From Cytophagales bacterium (GTDB lineage: Bacteria; Bacteroidota; Bacteroidia; Cytophagales; Cyclobacteriaceae), in the NCBI GenBank assembly GCA_003500135.1, contig DNTA01000310.1:10087-74086 (forward strand): a stretch of 64,000 nt of DNA. Direction: 5' to 3'. Shown here piece by piece: positions 9,124 to 18,854 of the stretch. The translations under genes were made by a program, and so were the position numbers. Each line of letters begins with the position of its first letter. Position 1 is the first letter of the stretch. The notes below the pieces were generated by a model that did no database searches, was not told the DNA's origin, and was given only the letters and a program-made list of their open reading frames with translations.

Positions 9124-9159
9124 ATCATAGTTAAAATTTAATTGGTGTAACACAATCAT

Positions 9160-9189
9160 GAGGATTTCGGGGATTTCCCTGAAATCCTC
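9160..9189 (+). terminator. Strong intercistronic hairpin, possible partial terminator or attenuator
   Basis: GAGGATTTC (9160-9168) pairs perfectly with GAAATCCTC (9181-9189). The inner bases G9169 and T9180 can form a G-U wobble pair, followed by a GGG/CCC extension. The tail CTCTTTATTG is only moderately T-rich, so termination may be partial. It lies between the SusCD/binding-protein genes and the enzyme genes, where it could lower distal expression or protect the upstream mRNA 3' end. Confidence 0.6.
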
Positions 9190-9202
9190 CTCTTTATTGC
9201 AT

Positions 9203-11167
9203 ATGAATAAAAAACCAGGACTTATCTTTTGGTTTATTGTTTTGCTTTTTTCCGCTTGTGAAAATGAAAGTGAAAACACAGGACCGCTACAATTAACCCA
9301 GGTACTATATGACAATGTCATTCTACCACTAGATGGCACGATCATGGAAGATCTTCCGATCGATAGAAGAATTACCTTGAATTTTTCAAATGCGGTTGAT
9401 CCTAATACAATCGAACCGGCCATAAGTTTGTCATCCAACCAACAAGCCGTATCATTCAACTTTAATATGAGAGATGATAATCGCACAGTGGTTATTTCAC
9501 CCATTGGCGCCCTTGATAATGGCACAATATATACCTTAAATGTCGACCAAAACCTAAAAGGAAATAACGGAGCTTCATTTGACCCCAAAGAGGTACAATT
9601 CAAAACAGTGTTAGGGGATTTGTTGATAGAAATAATAGAAATGGGAGGTAAGGATATTACGCTCGTTCCTACTCCACTCAATGTACCACGCAATCTGAAT
9701 ATTAAGATGCAATTTTCATCAGGAATAGATCCTGATATTTTAGAATCTTCAACTGAATTATCAGGTGAAAATGCGCCATCTTTAAATTATACCTATTCAA
9801 ATAACAACTATTCGGTAGAGATAAGAAGTAATGCAAAGTTAAAACCTTATAAACCCTATACCTTTACTATTTCTGAAGATTTTTCAGGCATCAATGGCGA
9901 ACCCTTTGACGGATATTCCAAGAAATTTTACACGGCAGTCGACTCTACCCTTAAATTCCCGGAAATACCGGATGAAGAATTACTGACCAAAGTACAGGAA
10001 CAAACTTTTAAGTATTTCTGGGATTTTGCCCATCCTAACTGCGGTCTGACAAGGGAAAGAAACAGTTCTGGTAATCTGGTTACGATTGGTGGTTCGGGTT
10101 TCGGGGTGATGGCTATTCTTGTAGGCATAGAAAGAGGATTTATCACACGTTCGGAAGGTGTAGCGAGATTGAAAAAAATCACCGATTTCCTCAGTATTGC
10201 CGACCGATTTCATGGGGTTTGGCCACATTGGATGAATGGAAACACCGGAGAAACCATTCCTTTCAGCAGCAACGACGACGGAGGGGATATTGTAGAAACG
10301 GCTTTTATGATACAGGGATTGTTAACGGCCCGCCAGTATTTAAACTCCTTTGAACCTGCTGAAAAAGCGATTATTGATAAAATTAACGATCTTTGGGAAG
10401 CTGTGGAATGGGATTGGTACACGCAAGGAGAAAATTCAATTACCTGGCACTGGTCTCCCAATTTTGGATTTGAAAAAAACCTGAAGATTCGTGGGTGGAA
10501 TGAAGCCCTGATTGTATACGTTTTGGCAGCATCATCCCCGACACACTCTATAGAGCCGGAGGTATATCACCAGGGATGGGCGAGAAATGGAAATATGCAG
10601 AATGGAAATGCCTATTACGGAATTACATTACCATTGGGGAACGCTTACGGAGGCCCGCTGTTCTTTGAGCATTACTCATTCCTGGGGCTCGATCCGAGAA
10701 ATCTTTCAGATCAATATGCGAACTACTGGGACCAGGCGGTTGCACACTCCCTGATCAACCAGGCCTATTGTGCCGCCAATCCCAAGCGATATGTCGGATA
10801 CAGTGAGTATTCATGGGGCTTAACGGCCAGCGATAATCATGAAGGATACTCCGCACACTCTCCAACGAATGACAAAGGGGTGATAACACCTACAGCCGCT
10901 CTGTCTTCCATGCCTTATACCCCGGAAGCCTCAATGGATGCTATGCGGCACTTTTATTATATCATAGGTGATCGGCTATGGGGAGAATATGGCTTTTATG
11001 ATGCGTTTAATTTTACGGAAAACTGGGTAGCCAGTTCTTACCTGGCCATAGACCAGGGCCCCATTGTAATTATGATCGAAAATTATCGAACAGGATTACT
11101 ATGGGATAACTTTATGACCGCAACAGAGATTAAAAACGGATTAGATAAACTAGGATTTAATTATTGA
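9203..11167 (+). CDS. GH144-family (PF10091) endo-beta-1,2-glucanase-like lipoprotein with two Ig-like domains
   Basis: 654 residues from the ATG at 9203. This start places a lipobox (LLFSAC, Cys19) correctly, whereas the in-frame ATG at 9158 lies inside the hairpin region and adds a non-signal leader. Two Big_5/SbsA-like Ig domains (about residues 25-135 and 140-250) precede an alpha/alpha-barrel Glycoamylase-type catalytic domain (about 255-654), with GGSGFGVMAIL, FHGVWPHW and IDQGPIVIMIENYRTGLLW. Acidic residues D358, E365 and E434 have the same spacing (7, then 69) as residues I recall as important in the Chitinophaga GH144 enzyme (D135, E142, E211). The likely activity is cleavage of beta-1,2-glucan chains at the cell surface. 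The substrate is inferred from the family. Confidence 0.88.
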   Translation: MNKKPGLIFWFIVLLFSACENESENTGPLQLTQVLYDNVILPLDGTIMEDLPIDRRITLNFSNAVDPNTIEPAISLSSNQQAVSFNFNMRDDNRTVVISPIGALDNGTIYTLNVDQNLKGNNGASFDPKEVQFKTVLGDLLIEIIEMGGKDITLVPTPLNVPRNLNIKMQFSSGIDPDILESSTELSGENAPSLNYTYSNNNYSVEIRSNAKLKPYKPYTFTISEDFSGINGEPFDGYSKKFYTAVDSTLKFPEIPDEELLTKVQEQTFKYFWDFAHPNCGLTRERNSSGNLVTIGGSGFGVMAILVGIERGFITRSEGVARLKKITDFLSIADRFHGVWPHWMNGNTGETIPFSSNDDGGDIVETAFMIQGLLTARQYLNSFEPAEKAIIDKINDLWEAVEWDWYTQGENSITWHWSPNFGFEKNLKIRGWNEALIVYVLAASSPTHSIEPEVYHQGWARNGNMQNGNAYYGITLPLGNAYGGPLFFEHYSFLGLDPRNLSDQYANYWDQAVAHSLINQAYCAANPKRYVGYSEYSWGLTASDNHEGYSAHSPTNDKGVITPTAALSSMPYTPEASMDAMRHFYYIIGDRLWGEYGFYDAFNFTENWVASSYLAIDQGPIVIMIENYRTGLLWDNFMTATEIKNGLDKLGFNY

Positions 11168-11171
11168 TACA

Positions 11172-12581
11172 ATGCAAAGAAAACCAACAAAACATCTCTA
11201 TTTATTAATACCGGTCTTACTTTTCGGTATGATTGCGTCGTGTAATCAAAAGAAGACCTCTGATAATGAGGAGAAAGAAGAAGTGTCGAAAACCACTGAG
11301 CGCATCAGTGATGATTCGTTATTCAATCTGGTACAGTATAAAACCTTCCAGTATTTCTGGGAAGGTGCCGAACCCAATTCAGGCATGGCAAGAGAACGCT
11401 ATCATGTTGATGGGGAATACCCACAGGATGATAAGCATGTGGTGACCACCGGGGGTTCCGGATTCGGCGTAATGGCCATTCTGGTAGCCATAGAAAGAGG
11501 CTGGATTACCCGGGAAGAGGGTTTTAACCGCCTGAAGCAAATTGTCGATTTTCTTGAAGATGCCGATCGTTTTCACGGATTGTGGCCGCACTGGATCAAT
11601 GGAGAAACAGGAAGGGTAAAACCTTTCAGTAAATTCGATGATGGTGCCGATGGAGTAGAATCTGCTTTTCTGTTTCAGGGGCTTATTACTGTAATGGAAT
11701 ACTTCAAAGATGGCAGTGATGCAGAAAAGGCGTTGGCCAGTCAAATTCAACAATTGTGGCAGGAAGCCGAATGGAGCTGGTTCACGAAAGGAGATAAGGT
11801 GCTCTACTGGCACTGGTCACCCAATGTTGGTTTTAAAAAAATGCATAAAGTACAAGGCTACAATGAATGTATTATCTACTACATATTGGCAGCTGCTTCT
11901 CCAACACATACCATTGATGCCGATGTTTTCCATGAAGGTTGGGAACGTGGCGGAGATATAGAATCAGATCAGGTAACTTACGGATATGAGTTACCTCTAA
12001 GAAGCCAGGGTGCACCCATTTATGGCGGACCGCTATTTTGGGCGCACTACTCGTACCTTGGGCTGGACCCAAGAAACCTCAATGACCAGTATGCCGATTA
12101 CTGGACACAGAACAAAAACCATACTTTAATCAATCGGCAATGGTGCGTGGAAAACCCCAACAACTTTCAGGGTTACGGTCCTGATTGTTGGGGACTCACG
12201 GCCAGCTATTCGTACAAAGAAGGTGGAGGAGTAGGTTATAAGGCCCATGCACCGGGCGAAAAAAAGGATAATGGTACGATCACACCAACAGCAGCCCTTT
12301 CTTCTTACCCTTACACACCTGAATATTCCATGCAGGCTATGCGTTTCTTCTACGATGAACTGGGAGAAAAACTCATGGGACCTTATGGCTTCTACGATGC
12401 CTTTAATCTTCAACACGATTGGTTCCCGAAAAGGTACCTGGCCATAGATCAGGGGCCGATTGTAGTGATGATGGAAAATCATCGCACAGGACTACTTTGG
12501 GATCTGTTTATGCAAAATGAAGATGTCAAAAACGGCTTGAAAAAGCTTGGTTTTGAAAGCCCACATTTGAAAGAAATGTAA
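11172..12581 (+). CDS. Second GH144-family (PF10091) endo-beta-1,2-glucanase-like lipoprotein
   Basis: 469 residues: lipobox (MIASC, Cys24), a short acidic linker, then the same catalytic domain as its upstream neighbour (about residues 45-469; GGSGFGVMAILVAIERG, FHGLWPHW, VQGYNE, IDQGPIVVMMENHRTGLLW). It lacks the two Ig-like domains. D156, E163 and E232 repeat the 7/69 spacing of the upstream paralogue, so both copies look active. The gap to the previous stop is four bases, so the pair is almost certainly co-translated. Two tandem GH144 enzymes may divide labour between chain length classes, cyclic and linear glucans, or surface and periplasm. Which applies cannot be seen here. Confidence 0.9.
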   Translation: MQRKPTKHLYLLIPVLLFGMIASCNQKKTSDNEEKEEVSKTTERISDDSLFNLVQYKTFQYFWEGAEPNSGMARERYHVDGEYPQDDKHVVTTGGSGFGVMAILVAIERGWITREEGFNRLKQIVDFLEDADRFHGLWPHWINGETGRVKPFSKFDDGADGVESAFLFQGLITVMEYFKDGSDAEKALASQIQQLWQEAEWSWFTKGDKVLYWHWSPNVGFKKMHKVQGYNECIIYYILAAASPTHTIDADVFHEGWERGGDIESDQVTYGYELPLRSQGAPIYGGPLFWAHYSYLGLDPRNLNDQYADYWTQNKNHTLINRQWCVENPNNFQGYGPDCWGLTASYSYKEGGGVGYKAHAPGEKKDNGTITPTAALSSYPYTPEYSMQAMRFFYDELGEKLMGPYGFYDAFNLQHDWFPKRYLAIDQGPIVVMMENHRTGLLWDLFMQNEDVKNGLKKLGFESPHLKEM

Positions 12582-12614
12582 TTAAATAAAGTTCATCTTT
12601 TGATTTTAAGGTTA

Positions 12615-14711
12615 ATGACCCAGTATAGTAAATTATATAAACTTACTCTTCTGATATCGGTATTCCTTGTAGCGCTTTCCGGCTGCAAGGATACTTCCAA
12701 AGATTTATCATATATCGATGTTGTAAATCGCCTGACCGATATGAAGCGTCTCGCTGAATTACCCGATGCCGGTGAAGAAAGCGGTATGTTTTCAAGTTAC
12801 GACAGGAAAAGCAAATATGATTCGGCAGAGAATCAATATGTCAACTGGTCGGCGAATAACGATGGATGGTCGCCGCAGTACATCCGAAAGGAAGGCGAAA
12901 ACATGGTGCTCGCCGAAATGGAAGGACCGGGTGCAATTGTTCGCATGTGGTCAGCCAGCCCAAAAGATGGTCATGTTATGGTATTTATCGATGGAGACAC
13001 CGTGCCTGCCATCGATATGCCATTTATCGATTACTTCAACCCGGGAGCCTTACCGGCATTTAATTACCCCGAATTAGTTTATGAAACAGCAGCAAGGGGC
13101 TTTAATAATTACGTTCCGATCACTTTTGAAAAATCAATAAAGATAGTAGGAGCACCTGAATGGGGGCAGTATTATCACTTCAATTATATCACTTTTCCTG
13201 AAGGTCAGAAGGTAGAAACTTTCCCGGGAGAGTTAAGTGCCGAACAAAAAAGTGCTTTGCAAAGGGTGAATGACTGGCTTGGAAATGATATCGGCTCATC
13301 ACCTTACCGGAAGGAAGGGTCGAATACGGAAACTATACAAGTGCAAATAGCTCCTGATAACGAACAGGAACTGATATCTATTTCACAAAATGCGGCCATC
13401 AGCTCATTTAAGGTCAATATTTCCAGTATACCTGAAGAAAATAGGGAAGAAGCGCTTCGGATGACTACTCTAAAAATGTTTTGGGACGGCTCTGATGAAC
13501 CGGCGGTTTGGTCGCCACTTGGTGATTTTTTTGGCTCAGCGCCGGGATATAACGAATACAAAACTCTGCCTGCCGGTATGCAGAATGATTGGATGTATGC
13601 CTATTGGTATATGCCTTTTGAACAGGCAAGGATCGTATTGCATAATCATTCGGACTTTGAAGTGAGTTATGAGGTAGAGATCACTTATGGGGATATTGAA
13701 AAGTCACCTGATCAATTGGGAAGGTTTCACGCCAAATGGCACCGCGATCTTGAAAAAATGGATGATGCGCGATGGCCGGACTGGACCTTATTGGAAACGG
13801 AAGGTAAAGGACGGTTCTTAGGTGCGTATTTATTGGTGTGGAATCCAAAGGGCGGTCATTGCAAGCGTTACGGCGGTGAAGGTCATCACTGGTGGGGCGA
13901 AGGCGATGAGAAGTTTTTCGTCGATGGTGAAAAATTTCCCAGCACTTTTGGTACCGGCACCGAAGACTATTTTGGATATGCATGGTGTGTGCCCAATTAT
14001 TTTGATCGGCCGTTCCATTCCCAAAATTATACGGAAGAAAATATGGGCTATCAGTCCCTGAACAGGTGGCAGATCATTGATAATGTGCCTTTCCAAAGTA
14101 AGTTTGAAGGATATCTTGAAAAGTATTTTCCAAATCACTGGCCAACGCAATATGCCACTGTGGTGTATTGGTATTTAAGTCCTGAAGGCAATGATCCGCT
14201 AAAGCCTATGCCGGCAGATTCTCTAATGGGTTATGAAAATCAATATCAGGTTTTTCAGGCACCCGATGCGGTAGAAGGCGAGGAACTGGAAGTAGTTTCC
14301 AATACCGGAGGTTGGACGACAAATGATGCCTTTGTGGATGAGTCATTATTTGAGGAAACCAGCGGGCACAAAATGATGCTATGGTTCGCCAAACCTGATG
14401 CCGAAAACCAACTTCGGGTCAGATTTACTATTGAAAATACCGGGACATACAGACTGGGTTTAAAAGTAATCAAATCGAAAGATGGTGGCGAATTTCAGGT
14501 TTTAAAATCAAATGGTCAAAAGTTGGGAACGATTGACCTCAGTACAGACGCTGAACAAGCGACAGCTGATATGGTGGAACTGACAACCGTTTCATTTGAC
14601 AATAAAAGTCCTGAATTGATTTTTAAATGGACCGGCAAAGATGATAAAAAGAAACGTCTGGCGATCGACTATATAGAACTCAAACCCTTAATTACCAATC
14701 AATCCCTATGA
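12615..14711 (+). CDS. GH172-family (DUF2961) glycosidase-like lipoprotein
   Basis: 698 residues from the ATG at 12615, chosen because it gives a compact lipoprotein signal (VALSGC, Cys24); a TTG at 12600 is the alternative. The DUF2961 fold is recognisable by MEGPGAIVRMWSASP, by SPLGDFFG and by the segment ending GTGTEDYFG. E429 (in WWGEGDE) and E450 (in GTGTEDY) are 21 residues apart, matching the catalytic pair I recall for the bifidobacterial difructose dianhydride enzyme (E270/E291) that founded GH172. Known members act on alpha-fructofuranose or alpha-D-arabinofuranose linkages. About residues 585-695 form an extra beta-rich domain similar to one in the next gene product. The stop overlaps the sulfatase start (ATGA), implying coupled synthesis and perhaps a shared side-group substrate. 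Confidence 0.85.
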   Translation: MTQYSKLYKLTLLISVFLVALSGCKDTSKDLSYIDVVNRLTDMKRLAELPDAGEESGMFSSYDRKSKYDSAENQYVNWSANNDGWSPQYIRKEGENMVLAEMEGPGAIVRMWSASPKDGHVMVFIDGDTVPAIDMPFIDYFNPGALPAFNYPELVYETAARGFNNYVPITFEKSIKIVGAPEWGQYYHFNYITFPEGQKVETFPGELSAEQKSALQRVNDWLGNDIGSSPYRKEGSNTETIQVQIAPDNEQELISISQNAAISSFKVNISSIPEENREEALRMTTLKMFWDGSDEPAVWSPLGDFFGSAPGYNEYKTLPAGMQNDWMYAYWYMPFEQARIVLHNHSDFEVSYEVEITYGDIEKSPDQLGRFHAKWHRDLEKMDDARWPDWTLLETEGKGRFLGAYLLVWNPKGGHCKRYGGEGHHWWGEGDEKFFVDGEKFPSTFGTGTEDYFGYAWCVPNYFDRPFHSQNYTEENMGYQSLNRWQIIDNVPFQSKFEGYLEKYFPNHWPTQYATVVYWYLSPEGNDPLKPMPADSLMGYENQYQVFQAPDAVEGEELEVVSNTGGWTTNDAFVDESLFEETSGHKMMLWFAKPDAENQLRVRFTIENTGTYRLGLKVIKSKDGGEFQVLKSNGQKLGTIDLSTDAEQATADMVELTTVSFDNKSPELIFKWTGKDDKKKRLAIDYIELKPLITNQSL

Positions 14712-16516
14712 GAAACCAAACGATCATATTAACTCTATTGCTGCTTATATTCGGGCATTTCGACTTCAATGCCAGTGCTCATCCTGAAGAAGTTAGAAAA
14801 GCTGGTCAACCTAATATCGTCGTCATTTTTTGTGACGACCTTGGGTATGGTGACCTTTCATCCTATGGTAATCCTACCATTAAAACGCCAAGCCTTGATA
14901 AAATGGCAAATGAAGGCATGAAGTTCACCCAATTCTATGCGGCTGCTTCGGTTTGTACACCAAGCCGTGCCGGATTGCTTACAGGCAGGTACCCCATTCG
15001 AACCGGTATGGTGAAGGGGTATATTCCGGGTAGAGTACTTTTTCCCAATGACCAGACCGGCCTGGCCCCAGAAGAGGTGACCATTGCGGAAGTATTGAAG
15101 CAAAAAGATTATGCGACCATGGCGGTGGGAAAATGGCACCTTGGACATTTACCTGAATTTTTACCCACAGCACAAGGCTTTGATGGCTATTATGGCATTC
15201 CATATTCCAACGATATGGACTATGTAGGTGGAAAAGATGGAAAGGAAGGATATTGGAATGTCCCTTTGATGCGCGATACGACTATAATCGAACGTCCGGC
15301 TGTGCAGGAAACGCTGACTAAACGCTATACCGAAGAAGCCATAAAGTTTATTGAGCAAAATAAAAAAGGCCCGTTTTTTCTATATCTGGCGCACTCCATG
15401 CCACATATTCCACTTTTTGCATCAGACGATTTTCGCGAAACGAGTGCAAGAGGTTTGTATGGTGATGTAATTTCAGAGATCGATTGGAGTGTCGGTGAAA
15501 TTTTATCAACCCTTAAAAAGAATAAACTCGGTAAAAATACGCTTGTCATTTTTACCAGTGATAATGGCCCGTGGTTGGTACAAAAATATCATTCGGGGTC
15601 AGCAGGACCTTTGCGTGAAGGTAAAGGGACCACATGGGAAGGAGGAATGCGGGAGCCGATGATCGCATGGTGGCCTGAACACATTCCTGAAGGGACCATT
15701 AATACCGGATTGGCAACCACACTGGATTTACTTCCGACGTTTGCCTCGCTTGCGGAAACATCCCTTCCAGAAACTAAATTAGATGGTTACGACATCTCCC
15801 CATTATTAAAGAATGAAAATGCTGAAAGTCCCAGGGAAATGTTTCTTTACTATCGTGATGATGAGATTTATGCCATTCGAAAAGGGCCATGGAAGGCGCA
15901 TTTCTATACCCAAACCGAATATCCGGCAGGACCTCTTGTCGCACATAATCCACCGCTTCTTTATCAGTTGGAGCACGATTTTGCCGAGCAAATAAACGTG
16001 GCAGAGGCCTACCCGAAGGTAGTGAAAGAGCTTACCGAAGAATACGAAAGAAGTTTGAATTTAATGGGCTTGTCAAAATTGCCCGCTATTGAAGCAGAAG
16101 AAATGATTGATGATGCCACCACGACAGGAGGTAAACTTCGGGTACAGAAGATGTCTAATTTCAAGAAAAAATGGGGCAATGACCAACAGCTTTGGTGGGT
16201 GGAAGCAAGGCCGGGTGATCGATTAAGCCTTCCATTGGAAGTGTTTGAAAAGGGCACGTATGAATTGTTGGGTTTCTTTACAAGAGCAGGTGATTATGGT
16301 ATTATAAAACTGCATGTCAATGGCAAAGAATTGCCTGTGATCGTAGATGGTTATGCCAATGGGTTAGAGCATACAGGCCCCTTATCATTTGGGAAGGTGG
16401 AGCTGGATAAAGGAACGAATAATATTGAGATAGAGCTGATCGGAAAAGATTACCGGTCATCCGGGTATTCGCAGGGCTACCTGGTTGGTATAGATGGTTT
16501 TACATTAAGAAAATAA
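14708..16516 (+). CDS. Formylglycine-dependent sulfatase family protein
   Basis: 602 residues with a cleavable signal peptide (to about NASA). The alkaline-phosphatase-superfamily sulfatase core (about 35-460) has the metal ligands D43/D44, the C83-T-P-S-R87 signature whose Cys is converted to formylglycine, K142/H144 in GKWHLG, H233, D285/N286 in SDNGP, and K306. The fold hydrolyses sulfate esters; relatives cleave phosphodiesters or phosphonates. A C-terminal beta domain (about 490-602) resembles the end of the GH172 protein. Translation is coupled to GH172 by ATGA overlap. No sulfatase-maturating enzyme lies in the window. In a beta-1,2-glucan locus it may remove a sulfate, or conceivably a phosphoglycerol group, from the glycan; this is inference. 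Confidence 0.92.
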   Translation: MRNQTIILTLLLLIFGHFDFNASAHPEEVRKAGQPNIVVIFCDDLGYGDLSSYGNPTIKTPSLDKMANEGMKFTQFYAAASVCTPSRAGLLTGRYPIRTGMVKGYIPGRVLFPNDQTGLAPEEVTIAEVLKQKDYATMAVGKWHLGHLPEFLPTAQGFDGYYGIPYSNDMDYVGGKDGKEGYWNVPLMRDTTIIERPAVQETLTKRYTEEAIKFIEQNKKGPFFLYLAHSMPHIPLFASDDFRETSARGLYGDVISEIDWSVGEILSTLKKNKLGKNTLVIFTSDNGPWLVQKYHSGSAGPLREGKGTTWEGGMREPMIAWWPEHIPEGTINTGLATTLDLLPTFASLAETSLPETKLDGYDISPLLKNENAESPREMFLYYRDDEIYAIRKGPWKAHFYTQTEYPAGPLVAHNPPLLYQLEHDFAEQINVAEAYPKVVKELTEEYERSLNLMGLSKLPAIEAEEMIDDATTTGGKLRVQKMSNFKKKWGNDQQLWWVEARPGDRLSLPLEVFEKGTYELLGFFTRAGDYGIIKLHVNGKELPVIVDGYANGLEHTGPLSFGKVELDKGTNNIEIELIGKDYRSSGYSQGYLVGIDGFTLRK

Positions 16517-16541
16517 ACAGAGTAGATAAAAATAAAACGTT

Positions 16542-18854
16542 ATGAAAAAGATATTGACCATACTAATAGTCCCATTGCTGATTCATATATCGTGTAGCAG
16601 TCCGGACAATAATAGATCACAGGCAGAAGATCCTTATGCTGAGAAAATAGATTCGATAATGGCATTGATGACCGTACAGGAAAAGCTCGGACAGTTAAAC
16701 CTGCCGTCTGCAGGCGATGTAACCACTGGCCTGGCGAAAAGTACGGGAGTCATTCAAAAAATTAAAGAAGGTAAAGTAGGCGGCCTGTTCAATATCAACG
16801 GACTTGAAAGAAGAAGGGACGTTCAGAAAGTAGCCGTTGAGGAAAGCCGGCTGGGCATTCCACTGTTATATGGAATGGATGTCATCCATGGTTATAAAAC
16901 CGTATTTCCAATTCCACTAGCGCTGTCATGTTCATGGGATATGGATATGATCAAAGAAACCGCCCGAATAGCAGCTATTGAAGCTACGGCCGACGGTGTC
17001 GCCTGGACTTTTTCACCTATGGTCGATTTATCCAGAGATCCTCGCTGGGGACGTATCGCAGAAGGCATAGGTGAAGACCCCTATTTGGGTTATCAAATAG
17101 CGCAGGCAATGGTACATGGATACCAGGGCGACGATCTCACTAAGCATAATACGATGATGGCCTGTGTAAAACATATGGCGCTTTACGGTGCTTCAGAAGC
17201 GGGAAGGGATTATGGTACCGTAGATATGAGTGAGTTGAGAATGTATAATGATTATTTCCCTCCATACAAAGGGGCCATAGATGCCGGTGCTGGTAGCGTA
17301 ATGGCATCATTTAATGAAATAGATGGAATTCCTGCTACAGCCAATAAATGGTTGTTGACTCATGTATTAAGAAATGAATGGGGTTTTGACGGATTCGTTG
17401 TAAGCGATTTCACAGGAATTGAGGAAATGGTTGATCATGGTATTGGTGACTTACAGGAAGTTTCGGCCCTGGCGTTAACAGCCGGTGAGGATATGGATAT
17501 GGTAAGCGAGGGACTGTTGACTACACTTGAAGAATCGCTGGAAGAAGGTTTGGTAAGTATGGAAGATATCGATCAGGCATGCAGACGTGTATTGGAAGCC
17601 AAGTTCAAACTGGGGTTATTCGACGATCCTTATCGGTATTTTGATGATGAACGAAAAGAAAACAATATTTATACCGCGGAACATCGGGCAAAAGCGAGAG
17701 AAGTTGCTTCCAATTCATTTGTACTACTCAAAAATGAGGATGTATTGCCCCCGAAAAAGAATGGTACCATAGCTTTAATAGGCCCAATGGCCGATAATAA
17801 AGAAAATATGCCGGGTACATGGAGTGTGTCTGGCGACTTTAAAAAGGCAATATCGCTTAAGGAAGGAATTCAGGCGGTTGCAGGCGAATCGGTTAATATC
17901 ATTACTGCCCGTGGCGCCAATGTAGTGGCCGACGAGGAACTTGAAAAAAGGGTCAGTATTTTTGGTAAACCTACTTACCGCGATCCCAGACCTGCAGATG
18001 TACTTATCAAAGAAGCGGTTGCAGCAGCTCGTCAAGCGGATGTAATAGTAGCTGCTATGGGTGAATCTGCTGAAATGTCAGGAGAAAGCTCAAGCCGCTC
18101 TAACATTAACATTCCTGAAAATCAACAGGAATTGTTAAAAGCGCTGCTTAAAACCGGTAAGCCCGTCGTCATGGTGCTCTTTACCGGCAGGCCCCTGGCA
18201 TTGCAGTGGGAAGATGACCACATCCCGGCCATTTTAAATGTTTGGTTTGGTGGCATGGAAGCGGGATATGCTATTGCCGATGTGCTTTTTGGTGATGTTA
18301 ACCCATCGGGAAAACTTAGCGTGACATTTCCAAGAAACCTGGGGCAGGTACCAATATTTTACAATCATAAAAATACCGGAAGACCATTGGAAGGGGAGTG
18401 GTTCCAGAAATTCAGGTCCAACTACCTCGATGTACCGAACACACCGCTTTATCCATTCGGGTATGGCTTAAGCTATACCAGTTTCGAGTATGGAGAAATG
18501 AGTATAAGTGATACCACCTTATCCGGTGATGCCAGCCTGGAAGTATCCGTTGAAGTTACGAATACAGGTGAATATACCGGTAAAGAAGTTGTACAACTGT
18601 ATATACGTGACCTGGTGGGTTCTACTACAAGACCTGTGAAAGAATTGAAAAATTTTGATAAAATTCAGTTGGAGCCGGGGGAAAGCAAGACAGTCACTTT
18701 TACCATAACCACTGACGATTTAAAATTTTATACCTACGACTGGGATGATATGCAAAAAGATATTATCCATCGCTGGGAACCGGGAGAGTTTGATATCATG
18801 ATAGGTGCCAATTCGCGTGATGTACAGTCGAAACGTATCAAGTGGAATAAATGA
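16542..18854 (+). CDS. GH3 beta-glucosidase lipoprotein (BglX type), first of two
   Basis: 770 residues: lipobox (IHISC, Cys18), GH3 N-terminal TIM-barrel domain (about 35-365), GH3 C-terminal sandwich (about 395-625), and a fibronectin-III-like domain (about 665-740, EVVQLYIRDLVGS). The predicted nucleophile is D289 in VVSDFTG. SGESSSRS in the second domain carries the usual acid/base region. The BglX type with GMDVIHGYKTVFPIP suits small beta-glucosides. In the company of GH144 enzymes the likely role is release of glucose from sophoro-oligosaccharides in the periplasm, as shown for a Bacteroides GH3 with beta-1,2 preference. The specificity is inferred, not visible. The gap to the sulfatase gene is 25 bp. 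Confidence 0.93.
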   Translation: MKKILTILIVPLLIHISCSSPDNNRSQAEDPYAEKIDSIMALMTVQEKLGQLNLPSAGDVTTGLAKSTGVIQKIKEGKVGGLFNINGLERRRDVQKVAVEESRLGIPLLYGMDVIHGYKTVFPIPLALSCSWDMDMIKETARIAAIEATADGVAWTFSPMVDLSRDPRWGRIAEGIGEDPYLGYQIAQAMVHGYQGDDLTKHNTMMACVKHMALYGASEAGRDYGTVDMSELRMYNDYFPPYKGAIDAGAGSVMASFNEIDGIPATANKWLLTHVLRNEWGFDGFVVSDFTGIEEMVDHGIGDLQEVSALALTAGEDMDMVSEGLLTTLEESLEEGLVSMEDIDQACRRVLEAKFKLGLFDDPYRYFDDERKENNIYTAEHRAKAREVASNSFVLLKNEDVLPPKKNGTIALIGPMADNKENMPGTWSVSGDFKKAISLKEGIQAVAGESVNIITARGANVVADEELEKRVSIFGKPTYRDPRPADVLIKEAVAAARQADVIVAAMGESAEMSGESSSRSNINIPENQQELLKALLKTGKPVVMVLFTGRPLALQWEDDHIPAILNVWFGGMEAGYAIADVLFGDVNPSGKLSVTFPRNLGQVPIFYNHKNTGRPLEGEWFQKFRSNYLDVPNTPLYPFGYGLSYTSFEYGEMSISDTTLSGDASLEVSVEVTNTGEYTGKEVVQLYIRDLVGSTTRPVKELKNFDKIQLEPGESKTVTFTITTDDLKFYTYDWDDMQKDIIHRWEPGEFDIMIGANSRDVQSKRIKWNK

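Noticed and set aside
9144-9150. GGTGTAA shared by the SusC palindrome and the region before the GH144 gene
   Set aside because: Only seven bases are shared and the second site has no full inverted partner; chance is a sufficient explanation.
9158-9202. ATG at 9158 as the start of the first GH144 gene
   Set aside because: It overlaps the hairpin at 9160-9189 and adds a leader that spoils the lipoprotein signal; ATG 9203 gives a normal one.
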